Of a stretch of DNA of 64,000 nt, positions 59,918-64,000 are shown piece after piece. The notes under the pieces were generated by a model. It did no database searches, had not been told where the DNA came from, and was given only the letters and a program-made list of their open reading frames with translations. Both the position numbers and the translations under genes were made by a program. The DNA comes from Anisakis pegreffii (lineage: Eukaryota; Nematoda; Chromadorea; Rhabditida; Anisakidae), in the NCBI GenBank assembly GCA_035041965.1, contig JAPYMA010000479.1, positions 1-64,000 on the forward strand. Reading direction: 5' to 3'. Positions within the stretch are counted from its first letter, which is position 1. Every line of letters starts with the position of its first letter.

Positions 59918-62900
59918 ATGTCTTTTCAACTTGAATTGGTGCTGCTGTTTGAGTTGTGCCTCTTCGGTGCAGTAGTTTTAAGTCAGAGTGATTGGAGAGC
60001 GTCGAATATTCGAAGGCCGAATGATGCGTGTGCAGATGCACCGTCTGAATCTGCACGAATTATTTGTGAACAGTTGAGAAGGTGGGACGAAGGGGCCAGG
60101 GTAAGTTGAATTTAAGAAAATGCTTGTAACAGATCAATTGCTCAGTGATCGGTCACCCTAAATGATGATTTAGTTATGGATGACTTAAGATTTATGGGAT
60201 CAGTTATTAGCTGTATTCGGCCGATTTACACTCAAGAGGTAGTTGGGTAACTGAACTTTGAAAATTTCATCCTTATGATGGATAGGTGCATACGGATTGG
60301 TTGAAAAAATTTGTAGTGTCTGAGGTATTTTTGATTTTAATCAGTGTGATAATAATTGTTTTTGATCGATTTTAGTCAAAACCGCCAGTGCCAGAATTTG
60401 CAACATTCATGCCTGGAACGGCTGAGCATGGACGAATTATCGCCGCTGAGCTAACACCAATAGAGACCTCACCATATCAGTGTATGGATCTCAGATGCTT
60501 ATGTATATATCTTAAAGGTGAATACTATGAAGTTTTCTCGAAGATCGTGATCGTTTGTGAGGAGAAAGAGAATCGACAATTGCCAAAGAGACCAACGAAA
60601 AATTCATGAATTTGGTCTTAAACAATCATTTTGTCTTCGAAAAAGACTTATAGAAAAGTTCATATGTGAAATATCACTAGTTCTCGAAAACGAGCAAAAT
60701 CCTTTCAATTTCATAATATTTCCAAGTTATGCGGTCGATCAAAGATGTCATATTCTCGAAGAGATGATCAAAACTTTGAAAAAAGACTGTAATTTTGATA
60801 AAAACTGTAACTTTTCTTAATTATCCAATTCACCTTCTAAATCAATGAACAAAAAACATATATGCCACACTAGCATGCAATTTTAAAACGGTATTCTTCC
60901 GTTTTCGATTCTTCCGATTGAACTATTTATTTCCTTATTTGCATCTACGAATCAGAATATAAAACAAGGTAATAAACACTTATCAATCGCTCTATTATTG
61001 ATCGTCAGTAGCATTTGGTAGCGATAATCCTGCTGTTAAGCTGACCTTTCAAACAGCTTTAAACCGTCTCTAAGGCATGAACAATTGGCCACTGCTCTAT
61101 TCTTGAAGCAATCGCAATCGAAGTGAAAAATAAGTTTCTGTTCAGAGTGAGTTGATCAGCAGCATTGCTTCAGGAAAAATTCAAAAAAATGGAGTATGTA
61201 TTCTACCGAATGGACGTCCACTTAAGAAGGCGATTCGTAAAGAGTATCGTATGATGAGCGATAAAGAACGTGAACGTTTTCACGCAGCCATCATACACCT
61301 GAAACGAAATGGTGAATTCGATAAGATGGCTATAATTCATGCACAGTTTTCGATCAGTGGTGGTGCACACTCTGGACCTGCGTTCCTACCATGGCATCGG
61401 GAATTCATGAAAAGGTTGCGGCGGCTCAATCATTATTCACCAAGAGCCATCAGTTATACTTTGCATAAGTTAAAGATGATAATTTTTATGAATTATATTA
61501 ACAGAATGGAAATCGCCCTGCGACAAATCGATCCAGATCTATCGCTACCGTATTGGGACTCGACGCTGGACTCACATTTGCCTGAACCAAAAGATGCTGT
61601 TTTATGGACTGAAGGTTTGTTGGGAACAACAGATCAAGATGGACATGTCGTAACGGGGGATTTCGCCGATTTTGTTACTTTTCAAGTCTGTTCAACTTTC
61701 ATTCTTATCATCACTATTATCTGATTCAATTTCCTTATCATGAGCACTATGATCACGCCTATCACTGACCTCATTAATTGCTCACCAAAGTTATTGTCTT
61801 ATTTAATTTTGAAATTAATTCAAAATTAAATGAGACAGTAGTGTTCCACGCCTCCAAAAGTCTGTTTTTCACAATGACCAATCTATATCAAGTGGAAGCA
61901 TTCTCATGAATGCAGCTGAAATTTAATGTAAAAACAACTTAGCTTGATCGATTCAAAGTGCGAACAAGCGACTTTATCAGAGTTTCTTCTATTTGTGAGG
62001 CCATAAAAGTGGAGTTGTCGAGCGATTAAAAATTCGTGATTGCCGGATTAATTTCAGAATCATCCGCATATAACACGAAAAGTCGGAGCGCAGGGATTGC
62101 CATTCCGAGACAGTGACATTGAATATGTTTTAGCACAGCATCGCATTGAGAAGGTACTCGCTCACACAGCACCACATGAGGTCGAGTCATTTGCGTCATT
62201 GCTCATTGCATAGATCAAATCACTTGTGCAATTGTTGAGATTTCTCGATGTTTTCAGTGTTTTTTGAGTCTGAACATTTCCATCTAGATTTGCTTTTGGT
62301 TTTGAAACAGCCACTGAAGTAATTTGAATAAGATAAGAATCGGTATAGATTCTAAGTGCTTTGTGGATGTTTTGAGAATGAATAATTTTTAAGGGATGCC
62401 AGTTCAAGGCTGAATACGATGCGTTAGAGTATACGCATGGAAATGTGCACATCTATGTTGGTGGTGATATGTTCGAGCCTTATACGTCTGGAAATGATCC
62501 TGTTTTCTACCTATTGCATTCGTTTGTAGACTTCATTTGGGAAATTTATCGGCAACGTAAACAGGTACGGCAGCTGTTCTATTTGATTATTTTCATATCG
62601 AAAAGAGAATCGTCTAAACTTTCACGATGTTGATAAAAATAACCGTAACCATGATAAAAATAACCATAACCATGATGAAAATAACCGTAACCATGATAAA
62701 AATAACCATAACCATGACAAAAATAACCGTAACGATGATAAAAATAACCATAACTATGATAAAAATAACCATGAATGATACCGTTTCAGTCCCGTTATGA
62801 ACGAGAAAGGATGTACCCTGCAGATAATCAGCTTTGCAGTAGTGCTCTACACTTTGGATCTGCATTAATGCGACCGTTTGAACCGAAGCGTAACGTTGAT

Positions 62901-63893
62901 GGTTTAAGCAATAAATACACTGATAATCTTTATGAATTTGCACCAAGACCAAGCTGTATCAACGGACCCACTTGTGGATCGAAGTAATTGCTTAGATTGA
63001 ATTCATTCTTCCATTCTATCGGATACGAAATGAATGCAATCAAAGTATGTGAACTGATACTATTCAGATATTTGTTCTGTGACCATTCACATGGATTAGC
63101 TGCACGCTGTGTGTCGATGATACGGATTGGTGGAAACTGCTCTGGATATAAACATCATGAACCAGTTTGCTACAATGGCCGTTGTATCAACGGCCGATGT
63201 GTTCCACTCAATATTGTTCGTTGTTATGCTGCTTTGAGCGTTTCCTGTACAATGCATGAAAGAGCCTCCTCGTTTCTGCTTCTTTCCTTTCAGGATTTCG
63301 GCCTTAAGCAAGATCCTAAGTAAAGTGTTTGTTTTGCAGCAGCAAGCCGTGCACCATCCGCTGATACTGCCCAAGAAAGAACCAAAGATAATGTCAGTTC
63401 AAGCGGACTGTTACAACGAAAATGAATGTTGCTCAACGTGGGCGTCAGCCGGCGAATGTGAACGAAATCCGTCGTACATGAACGAGTGGTGTAAAGTTGC
63501 TTGTAAAATTTGTCATCCTAATTTCAATCCTCTACTTGGTTGGTTCGCTTGCTCATTGGAACGAATCCTTTTCTCGCTTTAACGCTCTTGAAAAGGAAAT
63601 TCATTTACTTGTCAATTCATCTCATTTTCCATCTCGCAATAAATAACAAGTTTGATAACGTTCTGAATGAATTTGACTTCACAAGTTGTTTTATGTGATC
63701 CATTATTTAACATTTATCGCATCAATCGCAAATCTCAGAATGTGCTGATTTTCATCGAAATTGCCAACTGTGGGCAAATAACCATGAATGTGTGCGAAAT
63801 CCTTTGTGGATGGCTGAAAATTGTCGACGAAGTTGTTCGCGATGTGGCGTGAAACGCTCACAGATTTGTCAAGATTCACGAGCCACTGGTTAG
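59918..63893 (+). CDS. Secreted tyrosinase with C-terminal ShKT domains
   Basis: Type-3 copper oxidase (monophenol to o-quinone) of the C. elegans tyr family, likely for cuticle or eggshell cross-linking. Exons in phase: 59918-60100, 60376-60517, 61174-61414, 61505-61685, 62058-62153, 62403-62564, 62790-62983, 63068-63215, 63340-63538 and 63739-63893. The ATG starts a signal peptide (LVLLFELCLFGAVVLS). CuA histidines are in AIIHAQF, GGAHSGPAF and PWHREF. CuB histidines are in YTHGNVHIYVGG and DPVFYLLHSFVD. The usual His-His pair of CuB is Leu-His here; the kept His aligns with the copper ligand. A Cys-rich linker follows, then two ShKT domains (from DCYNENECC and from NCQLWANNHEC). TAG lies at 63891, but it overlaps a perfect GTAAGT donor, so the gene may continue past the window. 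Confidence 0.92.
62632..62773. repeat. 21-bp minisatellite in a tyrosinase intron
   Basis: About 6.8 head-to-tail copies of a 21-base unit (GATAAAAATAACCRTAACCAT; R is A or G, alternating between copies) fill most of the intron 62565-62789 and end just before the acceptor at 62789. Because the unit is a multiple of three, the minus strand reads as a repeated hydrophobic peptide, which is an artefact. Confidence 0.9.
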
Positions 63894-64000
63894 TAAGTGG
63901 TTTTTCCGAACATCAAACATCGAGCTGTTTAACATGACGCACAGACTCCAGGTCATACAGTCGTGCGTCTTCTGATCACATGATCTAGTGATCTATCATA

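Noticed and set aside
61415..61504. Continuous frame between the HREF motif and the next tyrosinase block
   Set aside because: The inserted residues do not fit the family. A GT/AG intron at 61415-61504 restores the conserved KR-MEIALR junction, so I treat it as a short in-frame intron.
62614..62952. Minus-strand frame encoding a repeated Ile/Val/Met peptide
   Set aside because: Translation of the 21-bp minisatellite on the non-coding strand within a tyrosinase intron.

Overview
This window is eukaryotic nuclear DNA from a nematode. The evidence is AT-rich non-coding sequence, genes split into many short exons with GT...AG introns, TTTCAG-type 3' splice sites, and protein families typical of worms: a tyrosinase carrying ShKT domains, a GH56 hyaluronidase of the worm chondroitin-hydrolase type, a FAK-type kinase, and one tRNA-Gly. 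Introns of several kb, and an 8 kb one in the RhoGAP gene, are larger than usual in Caenorhabditis. A larger-genome, possibly parasitic, chromadorean nematode is therefore likely, but that is inference.

Layout. 332-3703 (-): 3' part of a GH56 hyaluronidase; its signal-peptide exon was not found. About 4700-6904 (-): fragments of a poorly recognised gene, possibly a nuclear-receptor-like ligand-binding region, with a decayed copy of its last exon. Two copies of a ~430-bp foldback repeat lie in opposite orientation at 4999-5454 and 10770-11198. 7844-28330 (-): a ~20 kb RhoGAP gene of ARHGAP20 architecture (PH, RA-like, RhoGAP, very long disordered tail) with phase-consistent exons. Its introns hold an opposite-strand, spectrin-repeat-like pseudogene fragment and an ~8 kb exon desert. 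31577-31647 (+): tRNA-Gly(GCC). 31811-34384 (-): an unrecognised multi-exon gene with a coiled coil. 35569-35813 (-): a possible very small two-exon gene. 35814-44619: mostly gene-free, with simple repeats, a hAT-like element and CAG/CTG hairpins. 44620-55325 (+): focal adhesion kinase (FERM, kinase, FAT), read almost completely. 55356-59917: no gene seen. 59918-63893 (+): secreted tyrosinase with a Cys-rich C-terminus of ShKT domains.

The genes share no pathway. Hyaluronidase and tyrosinase are secreted enzymes (matrix turnover; cuticle or eggshell cross-linking). FAK and the RhoGAP both belong to adhesion and cytoskeleton signalling, but nothing here links them. I found no previously undescribed multi-gene system. 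The most notable biology is the FAK kinase that has lost several phosphotyrosine sites considered central in vertebrate FAK. Exon ends were set by hand from splice consensus, reading-frame phase and remembered family alignments, so individual borders may be off.
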